64,000 nucleotides of DNA, taken from Chlorobium sp. Lineage in GTDB: Bacteria; Bacteroidota; Chlorobiia; Chlorobiales; Chlorobiaceae. Location of the stretch: assembly GCA_028280025.1 (NCBI GenBank), contig JANQMO010000050.1:50277-114276 (forward strand). Direction: 5' to 3'. Under the pieces are notes generated by a model. The model ran no database searches and was not told where the DNA came from. It worked only from the letters and a program-made list of their open reading frames with translations. This document shows positions 16,417-25,730 of this stretch, piece by piece. The position numbers and the translations under genes were made by a program. The first letter of the stretch is position 1, and each line of letters opens with the position of its first letter.

Positions 16417-18525
16417 CTATTGCACAGTTTTTCCATTGACATCAGATCCGCCAACTTCAACAAGATGTAGTTTGCCATCGTTCCCTTCAGCAGCGAGAAT
16501 CATTCCCTGGGAGTGTTCCCCCCTGATTTTTCTTTCGGCAAGGTTCGCCACGAGAACAACCTGTTTTCCGATAAGGTCTTCAGGCTCATATGACCGTGCT
16601 ATTCCTGCAAGCACCTGGCGGTGTCCGGAACCGAGCTTGACCTGCAGCTTGAGAAGTTTGTCTGTTTTTTTGACTTTTTCGCAGTCCGTAACCGTTGCAA
16701 CCCGAAGATCGATTTTCTGAAAATCATCGAAACTGATCTCCGGCTTGATCGAAGCGGTTTGATCGCCATCAGCTTCTTTTTTCTCGACTTCAGCAAGCAA
16801 TCGTTCGATTTTTTCAAGTTCGGGAGCAATATCACGGTCCTCGACCTTTCGAAAAAGGATGTCAGAACCACCGGACAATCTGTGGCCTTTCCCCAGTTGC
16901 GGCTTCATTGCCATATCCCAGGAAACCCTACCTGTCCTGATGGCTTCATCGAGCGTCTGATCGAACCCAAGCATCGCATACATCCTGTTCGAGGTGTGCG
17001 GAATAACCGGGTACCATGCAACAGCAAGGGTATGACAGAGATTGACCGACAGCGCCATGGTCCTTGCTGCTGCCGCCGGGCTGGTTTTGATCTCTTTCCA
17101 GGGTTCGGATTCTGTTAAGAACCGGTTTGCTGAACGCGCGATCTGCATGGTAAGTGCCGCGGCATCCCTGAAATGAAACCTGTTGTATGCGTTCTCGAGT
17201 TTCTCGAAACTCTTCTTCCAGTCGATTCCAAGCGCATTCCAGTCATCATCGCTGCAATCACAGGGTATTTCACCATTGAATTTCGCTTTGGTGAAATCGA
17301 TCGAACGCTTGAAGAAGTTCCCCAGCGTATCGGCAAGTTCCCCGTTGGTCCTGTTCTGAAAATCCAACCAGCTGAAATCGCTGTCCTTGTTCTCGGGATA
17401 ATTCATGGCTATGCTGTAGCGCAGGGTATCAGCCGGGAACCGGTCGAGAAACTCACCAAGATAGACCGCGTAGTTTCTTGACTTGGAAAATTTCCGGCCT
17501 TCGAAATTCATGAATTCCGATGCGGGAACGTTATCTGCCAGCGAATATATCCCGTCTTTTCTCCCTTCATTCCAGGCCATCAGGATCGCCGGGAACATGA
17601 GCGTATGAAAGACGACATTGTCTTTTCCGATAAAATGTATGATTCGGCTTTCGGGGGACTGCCAGTATTCCTTCCAGAGATCGGGAGAACCCTCTTTTTC
17701 AGCCCATTCCCTGGTAAAAGAGATATATCCCAGAACCGCGTCGAACCAGACGTAGAGAACCTTTCCAGCGGCCTCGCTGCTCTGAACGGGAACGGGCACA
17801 CCCCAGTGGAGATCCCGCGTGATAGCCCTGTCGGCAAGGCCCTGTTTCAGCCATGTACGGGTGTAGTTCACAACATTCGGACGCCAGTCCTCTTCATGGC
17901 TCTGCACATACGAATCAAGCCTCTCCTGAAACCTTCCGAGCGGGAAGTACCAGTGAAGCGTCTCCCTGAGTTCCGGAACCTTGTCGGATAACTTGCTTTT
18001 AGGGTTGATAAGCTCTCGAGGGCTCAAATGTGTACCGCACTGTTCGCACTGATCACCATTGGCCTCGGGATAGCTGCATATTGGACAGGTACCGGTAACA
18101 TAACGGTCCGACAGGAAGCGCTCTTTTTCGGGGTCAAAAAAATGCCGTTCCTTTTTCTTGACGAAAATGTCTTTGGCGTTGATCTCCCTGAAAAACTCCT
18201 GTGCAGTGTCACGATGGCGCCCTGACGAAGTTCTTCCATAACAGTCGAATGAGATACCGCACCGCTCGAAAGCGTCAAGATTCATGCGGTGGTACCTGTC
18301 AACCACCTCCTGGGGTGAAATCCCTTCGTTGTCAGCTGTAATCGTTATCGGGACACCGTGCTCATCCGATCCGCCTATGTGGATGATATCCTCACCCTGG
18401 AGTCTTTTATAACGGACATAGATGTCGGCAGGCAGGTAAACGCCGGCAAGATGACCGAGATGTACAGGACCATTGGCATATGGAAGAGCTGTCGTAACAA
18501 GTGTTCGTTTATACTGGTTATTCAT
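16417..18525 (-). CDS. metG: Methionyl-tRNA synthetase
   Basis: Charges initiator and elongator tRNA-Met. The catalytic domain opens with TTALPYANGPVHLGHLAG (HIGH-type motif). The zinc knuckle has CPICSYPEANGDQCEQCG (about 145-165), and the KMSKS-type loop is GRKFSKSRN. After the anticodon-binding helices a C-terminal tRNA-binding OB domain follows (DLRVATV...QVLAGIARSYEPEDLIGK), as in the dimeric E. coli type. The ATG at 18525 (MNNQYKRTLV) fits the family N-terminus; an ATG 11 codons upstream would overlap the preceding gene. The length of 702 residues is normal. The initiator tRNA gene follows directly. Confidence 0.95.
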   Translation of the reverse strand: MNNQYKRTLVTTALPYANGPVHLGHLAGVYLPADIYVRYKRLQGEDIIHIGGSDEHGVPITITADNEGISPQEVVDRYHRMNLDAFERCGISFDCYGRTSSGRHRDTAQEFFREINAKDIFVKKKERHFFDPEKERFLSDRYVTGTCPICSYPEANGDQCEQCGTHLSPRELINPKSKLSDKVPELRETLHWYFPLGRFQERLDSYVQSHEEDWRPNVVNYTRTWLKQGLADRAITRDLHWGVPVPVQSSEAAGKVLYVWFDAVLGYISFTREWAEKEGSPDLWKEYWQSPESRIIHFIGKDNVVFHTLMFPAILMAWNEGRKDGIYSLADNVPASEFMNFEGRKFSKSRNYAVYLGEFLDRFPADTLRYSIAMNYPENKDSDFSWLDFQNRTNGELADTLGNFFKRSIDFTKAKFNGEIPCDCSDDDWNALGIDWKKSFEKLENAYNRFHFRDAAALTMQIARSANRFLTESEPWKEIKTSPAAAARTMALSVNLCHTLAVAWYPVIPHTSNRMYAMLGFDQTLDEAIRTGRVSWDMAMKPQLGKGHRLSGGSDILFRKVEDRDIAPELEKIERLLAEVEKKEADGDQTASIKPEISFDDFQKIDLRVATVTDCEKVKKTDKLLKLQVKLGSGHRQVLAGIARSYEPEDLIGKQVVLVANLAERKIRGEHSQGMILAAEGNDGKLHLVEVGGSDVNGKTVQ

Positions 18526-18544
18526 GAAAAAATGTAGTTCAGAC

Positions 18545-19519
18545 TTATTTCTTGACAAACATCGAACTGAAATCCCGCAACGCCAGCACCGTCAGCTTTC
18601 CGTTTTCAGTGTACCTGAGGCTTATTTCTTTACGAACAGGATCGATGCTTTCGATGATAGCCATTCCGTCAGGAGTAGTGACTTTGCTCCCCAGAGGAGG
18701 ATAGCTCTCGTGAGAGGTATTTTTCCGGCACCCCTGGTTTTTAGAGTAGCCCAGACAGCATTTCGACCGGTTACACTGACCGATGACATTGTGGGCATGG
18801 CTCTCACCATGGATGCTGTTGCATGCATGCTGCTTCTCAGCGAAAGGATTTGCGTTGATTTTCTGTATCCAGCTTGAACAGCACAAAACACATCCGCATG
18901 CACCAAAACTGTTGGCCCGCCGGGCTTCCTCCCTTGTTGTTATCTGGACCATCTGGATCCGTGCCTTGAATTCACTTGCAAGATCACGCACCAGGGAACG
19001 AAAATCAACCCTGTGCAGGGCTGTATAGAATACGGTCACTTTCTGCTGATCAAGACGCAGTTCGACATCAACCAGTTTCATATCGAGCCTGTGCGCCTTG
19101 ATTTTCGAAAGACATACATCGCGAATACCGGTTTCACGACTCCTTACGGAACGAAGCGCTTCTGCATCGCTCTCATCAGCAAACCTCACAATGGTACCGA
19201 TGCTGTCATCGCTTTCGCCAAGTCCTTTCAACTGCATTTTTTTTCTTGCGATGACTCCCGCGGAATACACGATGCCGTAGTCATACCCCCCGTCGGCCTC
19301 AACAATAACAGCGCGTCCTATTTCCGGCAGTTCACCGGCAGGAGCCCTGTAAAATTCCCTGCGGCAGCACTTGAGCTCTACCTCGCAAATATCGCACGCG
19401 GTGTTTTCCGTCTCACCGTACAACTGCTCTATTTCACGGTGAAGGAGACGGGAAAGCTGTAACCGTACATTTGCATAATCACCTAACGTACAACTGCAGA
19501 TAACATTACTCATAATCAA
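18545..19519 (-). CDS. PSP1-domain protein, RicT/YaaT-like
   Basis: A 324-residue soluble protein. The PSP1 fold is shown by GRAVIVEADGGYDYGIVYSAG near residue 70-90 and the conserved TREEARRANSFGACGCVLCC followed by the NRSKCCLGY segment. It carries many cysteines (CDICEVELKCC, CGCVLCC, CNRSKCC). In Bacillus the homologue RicT (YaaT) works with RicA and RicF in an Fe-S-containing complex that assists RNase Y and phosphorelay. No RicA/RicF genes are adjacent. It ends 20 bases before metG, probably one operon, which hints at a house-keeping RNA role. Confidence 0.85.
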   Translation of the reverse strand: MIMSNVICSCTLGDYANVRLQLSRLLHREIEQLYGETENTACDICEVELKCCRREFYRAPAGELPEIGRAVIVEADGGYDYGIVYSAGVIARKKMQLKGLGESDDSIGTIVRFADESDAEALRSVRSRETGIRDVCLSKIKAHRLDMKLVDVELRLDQQKVTVFYTALHRVDFRSLVRDLASEFKARIQMVQITTREEARRANSFGACGCVLCCSSWIQKINANPFAEKQHACNSIHGESHAHNVIGQCNRSKCCLGYSKNQGCRKNTSHESYPPLGSKVTTPDGMAIIESIDPVRKEISLRYTENGKLTVLALRDFSSMFVKK

Positions 19520-19863
19520 CTCACTTTATCCTAAATTGAGTGTCCCGACAAGTCGGGATGCTCAATAACAGAAAGTTTATTTTAAAAAGTCTTTTATAGT
19601 ATGCCAATAGTGTGATTGATTTCCCTCTTATTGGTAAAATTGATAACTGATAAAGAGCCGCATTTGCTGAAATCCCGACAAGTCGGGAAATGCCGACCCC
19701 GTGAAATCAGGCCGAATATTTCACAGGGCCGAATCTGCTTCGTTACAGGAAACTTGCGTCCCGACGTGTCGGGATACAGCGGCATTCCCTCTTCCTTGCA
19801 TCTCCGGCATGTTCGACAATCGCTCAATTCAGGTTTATTTTGGCTTTGGCCGCCGGTACACCG
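19520..19863. repeat. Composite repeat region between RicT-like and acyltransferase genes
   Basis: No gene is visible. Three TCCCGAC-NN-GTCGGGA palindromes lie at 19543-19558, 19673-19688 and 19759-19774. A GTGAAAT...ATTTCAC stem-loop is at about 19697-19727, and copy B of the 105 bp element at 19729-19833. The stretch CCTAAATTGAG near 19530 matches the outer end of copy C. Confidence 0.8.
19729..19833 (+). repeat. ~105 bp dispersed repeat, copy B
   Basis: Same orientation as copy A at 12665, differing at about a dozen positions. The central palindrome is TCCCGACGTGTCGGGA. The neighbouring palindromes sit outside the element. Confidence 0.85.
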
Positions 19864-20628
19864 TTATGTCTGCCGGGCACCCCATCTCCTTTTCAGACTG
19901 TCAAACCTTGTGTTTACCGACTCGGCGCCCTTGACAAGAAGCTGAAAATCACCGGTCTCCCCGTCAATTATCTTCCGCTTGAGATCGGACAGGTGGCGAT
20001 CGGTCATGTCCTGCATATGCATCGTCAGCTCTTTTTTACCGGCGTATGCAGCCTGATCTATGCTTTCAGGGCGACCGAAGGAAAGAAACAGCTCCGGCCT
20101 CTGATCTTCAAGATATTCAATCCGGCTGACAACTGAAACCAGATACATTCCGCTGATGTTCCTGAGAACACGGTCAACGATCGATGAGGCGCCGTTATAA
20201 AAATGAAGCGGTTTTTTGTCCACATGTTCGATCGTGCCTTGTGGAAAAATCCACAGGGCGTTCTGTTTCCCGCTTGTTTCAACCAGACGCGCCGCAGCAT
20301 ATTCGATCGTCTGCAGCGCGCTTCGCGGATTATGCCGGTCAAGAGAAAAGGCACCGAGGCGGGAAAAAAAACGATACTTCACAAGCTGCTTGTACTCTAT
20401 GATGATATACAGGTTCTGACGGAAAAACGTTTCCGTGCAAAGCTGAGACCAGAAACCGTCCCACCAGTAGGCGTGGTTGCAGTAAAAGATCACCGGATAT
20501 GCTGTGTGCATGTTCCGGGTCTCGACCGGCACAGAAGCCCTGACAGCATGAAAGTGCTTTTTGAACTGCCGTCTCGAGTACCACCTGAACCACCATGTAT
20601 ATACCCGGCTTCGACGGACGGGAAGCAT
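19864..20628 (-). CDS. PlsC-like acyltransferase (possible CruD)
   Basis: A 254-residue protein of the lysophospholipid acyltransferase superfamily. The catalytic NHxxxxD motif is NHAYWWDGFW (about residue 51-60), and FPQGTIEH (about 128-135) is the second block that binds the acceptor phosphate or hydroxyl. The N-terminus is basic with aromatic residues (YTWWFRWYSRRQFKKHF), suiting membrane contact. Green sulfur bacteria have a member of this family, CruD, that acylates chlorobactene glucoside. This gene is a candidate for that role, but ordinary phospholipid acylation is equally open. It begins seven bases after the aminotransferase stop. Confidence 0.78.
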   Translation of the reverse strand: MLPVRRSRVYTWWFRWYSRRQFKKHFHAVRASVPVETRNMHTAYPVIFYCNHAYWWDGFWSQLCTETFFRQNLYIIIEYKQLVKYRFFSRLGAFSLDRHNPRSALQTIEYAAARLVETSGKQNALWIFPQGTIEHVDKKPLHFYNGASSIVDRVLRNISGMYLVSVVSRIEYLEDQRPELFLSFGRPESIDQAAYAGKKELTMHMQDMTDRHLSDLKRKIIDGETGDFQLLVKGAESVNTRFDSLKRRWGARQT

Positions 20629-20634
20629 GGCTGC

Positions 20635-21843
20635 TTATGAAAACGCTTTTCTTATACGACCGACTGCTTCTTTGAGTTCATCAATCGAGGCGGCATAGGA
20701 CAACCTGAGATTCAGAGGAGCACCAAAAGCATCACCCGGAACGGTTGCCACAAAATGGTCGACAAGAAGATACTCCGCAACATCGGTCGAGGTGTTCAAC
20801 GTTCTGCCGCCGAACGTTTTCCCCAGTACCCCGGAAATCGAAGGAAAGATATAAAAGGCGCCTTCCGGCAAGGCTGCGGATATTCCCGGAATATCGTTAA
20901 GCGCGCCATACATGTAATCCCTCCGTTTTTCAAACTCGGCTCTGCGCTCCTCGATAATACTCTGGTCGCCCGTCAATGCAGCAAGAGCCGCTTTCTGGGC
21001 GATCGAGTTTGCGTTCGACGTTGTTTGTGACTGTATTTTCGCACAGGCATCGATCAGCCACTTCGGTCCGGCAAGATAGCCGATACGCCAGCCTGTCATC
21101 GAATAGGTCTTCGAAACACCGTTGCTGACAATGACCCTGTCCTGTATTTCCGGAATCCTTGCAGGTGAAAACGGTTTGACGCCACCGTAAACAATCTGAT
21201 CGTACATCTCGTCGGAAAGCACGAAAATCTCCCGGTCCTCGATCACCTTCATCAAAGCCCGAACATCATTCTCGGAGTAAACCACACCAGAAGGATTCGA
21301 CGGCGAATTGAGAATGAGAAGCTTGGTTTGAGGGGTAATTGCCGCTTCGAGCTGCCCGGGGGTCATTTTATAACCGGTCTCCTCCGTTGTCGGGACGATA
21401 ACCGGTTCCGCACCGGACAGCCGCACCATTTCAGGGAAGCTGACCCAGAATGGAGCCGGTATGATCACCTCGTCACCCTCCTGACACAAAGACAGAATCG
21501 CGTTTGCAAGTGTCTGCTTGCCGCCCGCGCTTATAATAATCTGGGCAGGAGAAAACTCGATGGCATTGTCCCGCTTGAATTTTTCGACCACTGCCTTTTT
21601 CAGTTCCGGTATACCGGCGTTAGCCGTGTAACGGGTAAAGCCCGATTGTATGGCCTCTATACCAGCCTCTGCGACAAAACCGGGAGTCGGAAAATCCGGC
21701 TCCCCTGCAGAAAGGCTTATAATGTCCTTGCCTTCGGCTTTCATCTGCTTTGCCAGACCCGATATTCTCATGGTTTGCGATTCCTGCATGCTGAGAACAC
21801 GGCGGGTGAGATATGTTTCACCTGGATTGTTGTTTCCGTTCAT
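20635..21843 (-). CDS. Aspartate aminotransferase (class I/II, subgroup Ib-like)
   Basis: A 402-residue pyridoxal phosphate enzyme that interconverts aspartate and oxaloacetate with glutamate/2-oxoglutarate. ISLSAGEPDFPTPGFV near residue 40, GGKQTLANAI near 108, NSPSNPSGVVYS near 180 and the PLP lysine in SNGVSKTYSMTGWRIGYLAG near 240 are family motifs. Length is standard. Some members act as prephenate or other aminotransferases, so substrate breadth is not settled. It is on the minus strand between coaD and the acyltransferase, with 59 bases to coaD. Confidence 0.92.
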   Translation of the reverse strand: MNGNNNPGETYLTRRVLSMQESQTMRISGLAKQMKAEGKDIISLSAGEPDFPTPGFVAEAGIEAIQSGFTRYTANAGIPELKKAVVEKFKRDNAIEFSPAQIIISAGGKQTLANAILSLCQEGDEVIIPAPFWVSFPEMVRLSGAEPVIVPTTEETGYKMTPGQLEAAITPQTKLLILNSPSNPSGVVYSENDVRALMKVIEDREIFVLSDEMYDQIVYGGVKPFSPARIPEIQDRVIVSNGVSKTYSMTGWRIGYLAGPKWLIDACAKIQSQTTSNANSIAQKAALAALTGDQSIIEERRAEFEKRRDYMYGALNDIPGISAALPEGAFYIFPSISGVLGKTFGGRTLNTSTDVAEYLLVDHFVATVPGDAFGAPLNLRLSYAASIDELKEAVGRIRKAFS

Positions 21844-21902
21844 AATTGTTTGTTAAAAGAATGAAATGTTGTTGAATAAGTCTACTCCCGGCGCCTGTTG
21901 CG

Positions 21903-22397
21903 TCAGGATTTCTGTTCCATGCATTTCTTTTCGAGCATAGTCAAAACATGGGGATGTACAAATTTACTGACATCACCGCCAAGCATTGCAACCTCTTTGA
22001 TGATCGATGACGCCACATACGTATAGTTGACATTAGGCATCAGGAATACCGTTGTGACTTCCGGGTTGAGGTGACGGTTGAGAAGAGACATCTGAAACTC
22101 ATACTCAAAATCCTTGACCTGACGAACACCCCGTATTATAGCTGTCGCACCCATTTCCCGTGCGCATTCGGCAAGCAAACCGCTATGCAGAACCTCAACC
22201 GATACGCCTCCCAGAGGTTCAGTGACGGTCTCGATCATGGCACAACGCTCTTGTGCGGAAAAAAGGGTCTGCTTCTTACTATTCTCGGCAATAACGACAA
22301 TAACCTGTTCAAAAATCGTCAGGGCTCTTTCAAGGACATCGAGATGCCCGTTTGTAAAGGGATCGAATGTCCCGGGATAAATAGCAAGCCTCTTCAT
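21903..22397 (-). CDS. coaD: Phosphopantetheine adenylyltransferase
   Basis: Transfers AMP from ATP to 4'-phosphopantetheine, the penultimate step of coenzyme A synthesis. The 164-residue protein begins AIYPGTFDPFTNGHLDVLERA with the HxGH-like TNGH nucleotide-binding motif. IIRGVRQVKDFEYEFQM (about 88-104) and YVASSIIKEVAMLGGDVSKFV (about 122-142) complete the family pattern. It follows rsmD by 35 bases, a pairing common in many bacteria. Confidence 0.95.
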   Translation of the reverse strand: MKRLAIYPGTFDPFTNGHLDVLERALTIFEQVIVVIAENSKKQTLFSAQERCAMIETVTEPLGGVSVEVLHSGLLAECAREMGATAIIRGVRQVKDFEYEFQMSLLNRHLNPEVTTVFLMPNVNYTYVASSIIKEVAMLGGDVSKFVHPHVLTMLEKKCMEQKS

Positions 22398-22432
22398 AGC
22401 CGGCCCTTTTCCGTTTTAGACATGACAGAGGT

Positions 22433-22978
22433 TCAGACAGAGGTTCGAGAAAAAAATGTAACTCTGGTCATCCCGTAATCCTTATTAAAAAAAAAGTATG
22501 GCTCCTTTTCAAAGCTGAAGCGGTTGCTGTGCTCGATAATCAGCAACCCCTCTTCGGCAATCAGTCCCCGGCCGAAAATCCCCCTGATCAACCCTTTATA
22601 ATCCCTCCAGTTGTAGGGTGGGTCGCAAAAAACCAGGTCGTAGGTATCATTGGCCGACTTGATGAATGATACCACATCTTTGTTCAGGATCCTTACTCCG
22701 GACGTCACTCCCAGTGCCGCCGCAGTATCGCGTAACGATTTCAGAGCGTGCATGCTTCTGTCGACGAAGCAGACATCGGCGGCCCCCCGGCTCAGCGCCT
22801 CATATCCCAGTGAACCGAAACCGGCAAAAAGATCGAGAACTTTCGCACCGACGATGTCCATCCGCACGGCGATGATATCGAACAGCGATTTTTTTACCCT
22901 GCTGCTGCAGGGCCGAATTGAACCGGTTGCACATCGCTGCAGTTTTTGCCCTTTATACTTACCTGACTGTATCTGCAC
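22433..22978 (-). CDS. rsmD: 16S rRNA (guanine-966 N2)-methyltransferase RsmD
   Basis: A 181-residue SAM-dependent methyltransferase acting on the assembling small ribosomal subunit. It opens with IQSGKYKGQKL. The SAM motif is VLDLFAGFGSLGYEALSRGA (about 46-65), and the catalytic DPPYNW is near residue 118. GSRKLRF-type N-termini of other species are replaced by a related one. It is 21 bases downstream of the transketolase subunit gene on the same strand and upstream of coaD. Confidence 0.92.
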   Translation of the reverse strand: MQIQSGKYKGQKLQRCATGSIRPCSSRVKKSLFDIIAVRMDIVGAKVLDLFAGFGSLGYEALSRGAADVCFVDRSMHALKSLRDTAAALGVTSGVRILNKDVVSFIKSANDTYDLVFCDPPYNWRDYKGLIRGIFGRGLIAEEGLLIIEHSNRFSFEKEPYFFFNKDYGMTRVTFFSRTSV

Positions 22979-22999
22979 TCCCCCGGGTCCCCCCCATGG

Positions 23000-23911
23000 T
23001 TAAAAATCGCCGAACGACGTCTCACCCAGAATCTCGAGAGCCCGTTCACACTGCTCTCCGGACGGAGGCTTTCCATGCCAGTTGGTATTGTCAGGCATGG
23101 TTCCCTCGAAGAAGGGAACCCCTTTTCCCATAACGGTAACAGCCAGGATAACCGAAGGCTTATCCCTTTCCTTTGCGGTGCGGATCGACCAGGTCACCCG
23201 GATAATATCCTCTATATCGTTTCCGTCACATTCATGGACATTCCAGCCGAACGATCGCCATTTATCGGCAAACGGCTCGATATTCATCACACTCGAAACC
23301 TCACCGTCAATCTGCTGGTTATTGTAATCCACTATGCCGACAAGGTTTCCGAGCCCGTAATGAGCTGCGCTCATTGCTGCTTCCCAGATCTGCCCCTCCT
23401 GGCATTCACCATCACCCATCAGGCAGAATACATCGCCGGAACATCCGTCAAGACGTTTACCAAGTGCAGCTCCGACAGCTGCCGAAAGTCCCTGCCCCAA
23501 CGAGCCGGACGCCATGTGAATTCCCGGCAGACCTGATTCCGAAGCCGGATGTCCCTGCAGGTAACTGTTAATTCGGCGAAGCGAATGCAGCTCATCGATC
23601 CGGAAATATCCGCTTCGTGCAAGCACACTGTACCAGACAGGAACAATATGACCATTGGAAAGAAAAAGCATGTCCCCGTCAGAGGTATTTTTGAAATCGT
23701 GCGGATCGTGGTTAAGTATCCTGAAGTAGAGCGACGTAAACACATCGGCCATGCCGAGCGACCCTCCGGTATGGCCCGATGCCGCCATTGTGAGCATGCG
23801 AACAACGTCACGCCGCACCTGGCAGGCCATTTCCTTCATGCGGTCTATTGAATCGATCCTCTGTACCGTTCCTTTTCTTTCAGCCGGATACGGTTTTATG
23901 TCTTTTGCCAT
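23000..23911 (-). CDS. Transketolase, N-terminal subunit
   Basis: About 303 residues covering only the thiamine-diphosphate PP domain of transketolase. SGHTGGSLGMADVFTSLYF (about 44-62), HPASESGLPGIHMASGSLGQGLSAAVG, and the Mg/TPP motif GDGECQEGQIWEAAMSAAHYGLGNLVGIVDYN (residues ~155-186; motif GDG...N) are present. The Pyr and C-terminal domains, normally supplied by a second subunit gene, are not adjacent. I chose ATG 23911, with AGGAAG eight bases upstream, over earlier ATGs. It may serve the pentose phosphate pathway or isoprenoid precursor supply with a partner encoded elsewhere. Confidence 0.88.
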   Translation of the reverse strand: MAKDIKPYPAERKGTVQRIDSIDRMKEMACQVRRDVVRMLTMAASGHTGGSLGMADVFTSLYFRILNHDPHDFKNTSDGDMLFLSNGHIVPVWYSVLARSGYFRIDELHSLRRINSYLQGHPASESGLPGIHMASGSLGQGLSAAVGAALGKRLDGCSGDVFCLMGDGECQEGQIWEAAMSAAHYGLGNLVGIVDYNNQQIDGEVSSVMNIEPFADKWRSFGWNVHECDGNDIEDIIRVTWSIRTAKERDKPSVILAVTVMGKGVPFFEGTMPDNTNWHGKPPSGEQCERALEILGETSFGDF

Positions 23912-24103
23912 TGGTGAAACTTCCTGTACTTCCTGAAAATGATACTGACTCATGAACCCAGCATTCCCTGAAACGCTCAATTCAGACCATACTCCATAAC
24001 GCAGAAGCTAAAGGTAACTGCAACAGCATAAAAAAACAACAAACCCCCGCACCTGTCCTACCCTGAATAATTCACCAAAGGGATGGGAAACTTTCCCTCT
24101 ATA

Positions 24104-24180
24104 GTCATTCCCGTGCTTGACACGGGAATCCAGTATTCAAAACAACCTCACTATGGATGCCGGATCAAGTCCGGCATGAC
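24104..24180. repeat. Dispersed GTCATTCC...GGCATGAC element, copy 2
   Basis: Starts GTCATTCCCGTGCTTGACAC and ends with GATCAAGTCCGGCATGAC. The two halves each form an imperfect inverted repeat (CCCGTG...CACGGG and GCCGGA...TCCGGC). Similar to 62080-62154. It lies in the 337-base spacer between DedA and transketolase genes, in which no gene is seen. Confidence 0.8.
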
Positions 24181-24248
24181 TTTTGGGGAGGGAATCCGGA
24201 TACATGATCGGTTCGATATATAGTTCTGCAATCCGGGTTATCGAACTC

Positions 24249-24902
24249 TCATGAATTATTCTGGTTACGTCTTCCGTCTTTTGACATATGCCAGATAAAC
24301 GCGCCAAGAACAAGCAGCAGAAAAATGAGACTCAGCGGAACACTGTAGAGCGCCATGTAGGAAACGATATCCTGCCAGTTCTCTCCCAGAAAATAGCCGC
24401 CCATGAGCAGAACCACGTACCAGACCACCGAACTTGCCAACGTTGCCAGAAGAACACCGATCACGTTCAGGTGCATGAAACCCGCCATAATGGAGATGAT
24501 CGCACGATACCCGAAGAGAAACCTGTTCACGAGGACAGCCATGTATCCGTGGGCGGAAAAACGAATGCGGGCCGCCTCCATAAGGTCAGGGGGAAACATG
24601 CGGTGAACTGCACGCACAACCCCGTGACGAATCCTGCTCTCTCCCCTGGCATAGATTTTCAGGCCAATCATACGGCTGAAAAGAAACATCGTCATAAAAC
24701 CGGCGGTAGAACCGAGAGAAGCGAAAAGGACGGAAAGGAAAAAATCAATGTCGCTCGAGTAACAGAGGTAACCGACAAACGCTACAGGAACATCGCCTGG
24801 AATGGGAGGGACAACGTTTTCGAGAAACGATATACAAAACAGGAATAGATAGATGACGGCCGGGTCCGCGGTACGCAGATAGTCGACAATACTTTCCAGC
24901 AT
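24249..24902 (-). CDS. DedA family (SNARE-associated) membrane protein
   Basis: A 217-residue inner-membrane protein with about five hydrophobic segments. FLENVVPPIPGDVPVAFVGYL (residues ~27-47) is the DedA hallmark, and FLFGYRAIISIMAG (~128-141) contains the conserved Arg stretch. The family acts as undecaprenyl phosphate or phospholipid flippases and in membrane homeostasis. It lies 30 bases downstream of purC on the same strand. Confidence 0.88.
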   Translation of the reverse strand: MLESIVDYLRTADPAVIYLFLFCISFLENVVPPIPGDVPVAFVGYLCYSSDIDFFLSVLFASLGSTAGFMTMFLFSRMIGLKIYARGESRIRHGVVRAVHRMFPPDLMEAARIRFSAHGYMAVLVNRFLFGYRAIISIMAGFMHLNVIGVLLATLASSVVWYVVLLMGGYFLGENWQDIVSYMALYSVPLSLIFLLLVLGAFIWHMSKDGRRNQNNS

Positions 24903-24932
24903 CCGCCCTCCCGGCTCACATCATGACAGCAC

Positions 24933-25646
24933 TCAGAGATCAAGCACCCGTTTTTCAACCTCTGAATACGCGTCTTCAACCCCTCCAAGATCGTAACGGA
25001 AACGATCCTTGTCCATTTTCTCTCCCGTTTCGAGATCCCAGAACCTGCACGTATCGGGGCTTATTTCATCTCCAAGAAGAATTTCGCCGTTATGCCGGCC
25101 AAATTCAAGCTTGAAATCGACCAGGTTCAGATTGCAACCGGCAAAAAAGCCCCTCATCAGTGTATTGATCCTCGCCGCAAGTTCCTTCAAAATATCGAGT
25201 TCCTCATATGAGGCAAGTCCAAGCGCAACAGCATGGCTCTCGTTCATCAGAGGATCATCAAGGTCGTCGTCTTTCAGGTACAGCTCGATAATCGGATTTT
25301 CGAGTTTTGTGCCTTCGGTAAAACCATACCGGCGGACAAGCGAACCGGCAGCGACATTTCGTACAACAACCTCAACCATAATAATGTCCAGGCGTTTGCA
25401 GAGCATATCCCTTTCGGAGAGCTTTTCGACTAAATGCGTCGGAATACCGTTCTCGGCAAGGTATGTGAAAAGCTTGCAGGAAATTGCATTGTTGACAACA
25501 CCCTTATTGCTGATCGTTCCTTTTTTCTTGTTATTGAATGCAGTGGCATCATCCTTGAATTCCTGTATGACAAGATCGATGTCGTCTGTAAGAAAAACTT
25601 TTTTTGCTTTTCCTTCGTGAAGAAGCTCTGTTTTGTTCATAGTCAT
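24933..25646 (-). CDS. purC: SAICAR synthetase PurC
   Basis: Joins aspartate to CAIR with ATP in de novo purine synthesis. The 237-residue protein begins LLHEGKAKKVFLTDD. It has FKDDATAFN (about 30-38), the conserved VEVVVRNVAAGSLVRRYG segment (~91-108) and DFKLEFGRHNGEILLGDEISPDTCRFWD (~176-203; core LLGDEISPD). Length matches the bacterial monofunctional enzyme. Other pur genes are not adjacent. Confidence 0.95.
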   Translation of the reverse strand: MTMNKTELLHEGKAKKVFLTDDIDLVIQEFKDDATAFNNKKKGTISNKGVVNNAISCKLFTYLAENGIPTHLVEKLSERDMLCKRLDIIMVEVVVRNVAAGSLVRRYGFTEGTKLENPIIELYLKDDDLDDPLMNESHAVALGLASYEELDILKELAARINTLMRGFFAGCNLNLVDFKLEFGRHNGEILLGDEISPDTCRFWDLETGEKMDKDRFRYDLGGVEDAYSEVEKRVLDL

Positions 25647-25730
25647 ATTCCGTCAATAGTTTTGATTAACAAGTACCTCCTGAACTGAACATCAGGAAAG
25701 TACGGATACGAAACACTGAAACACCAGGTC

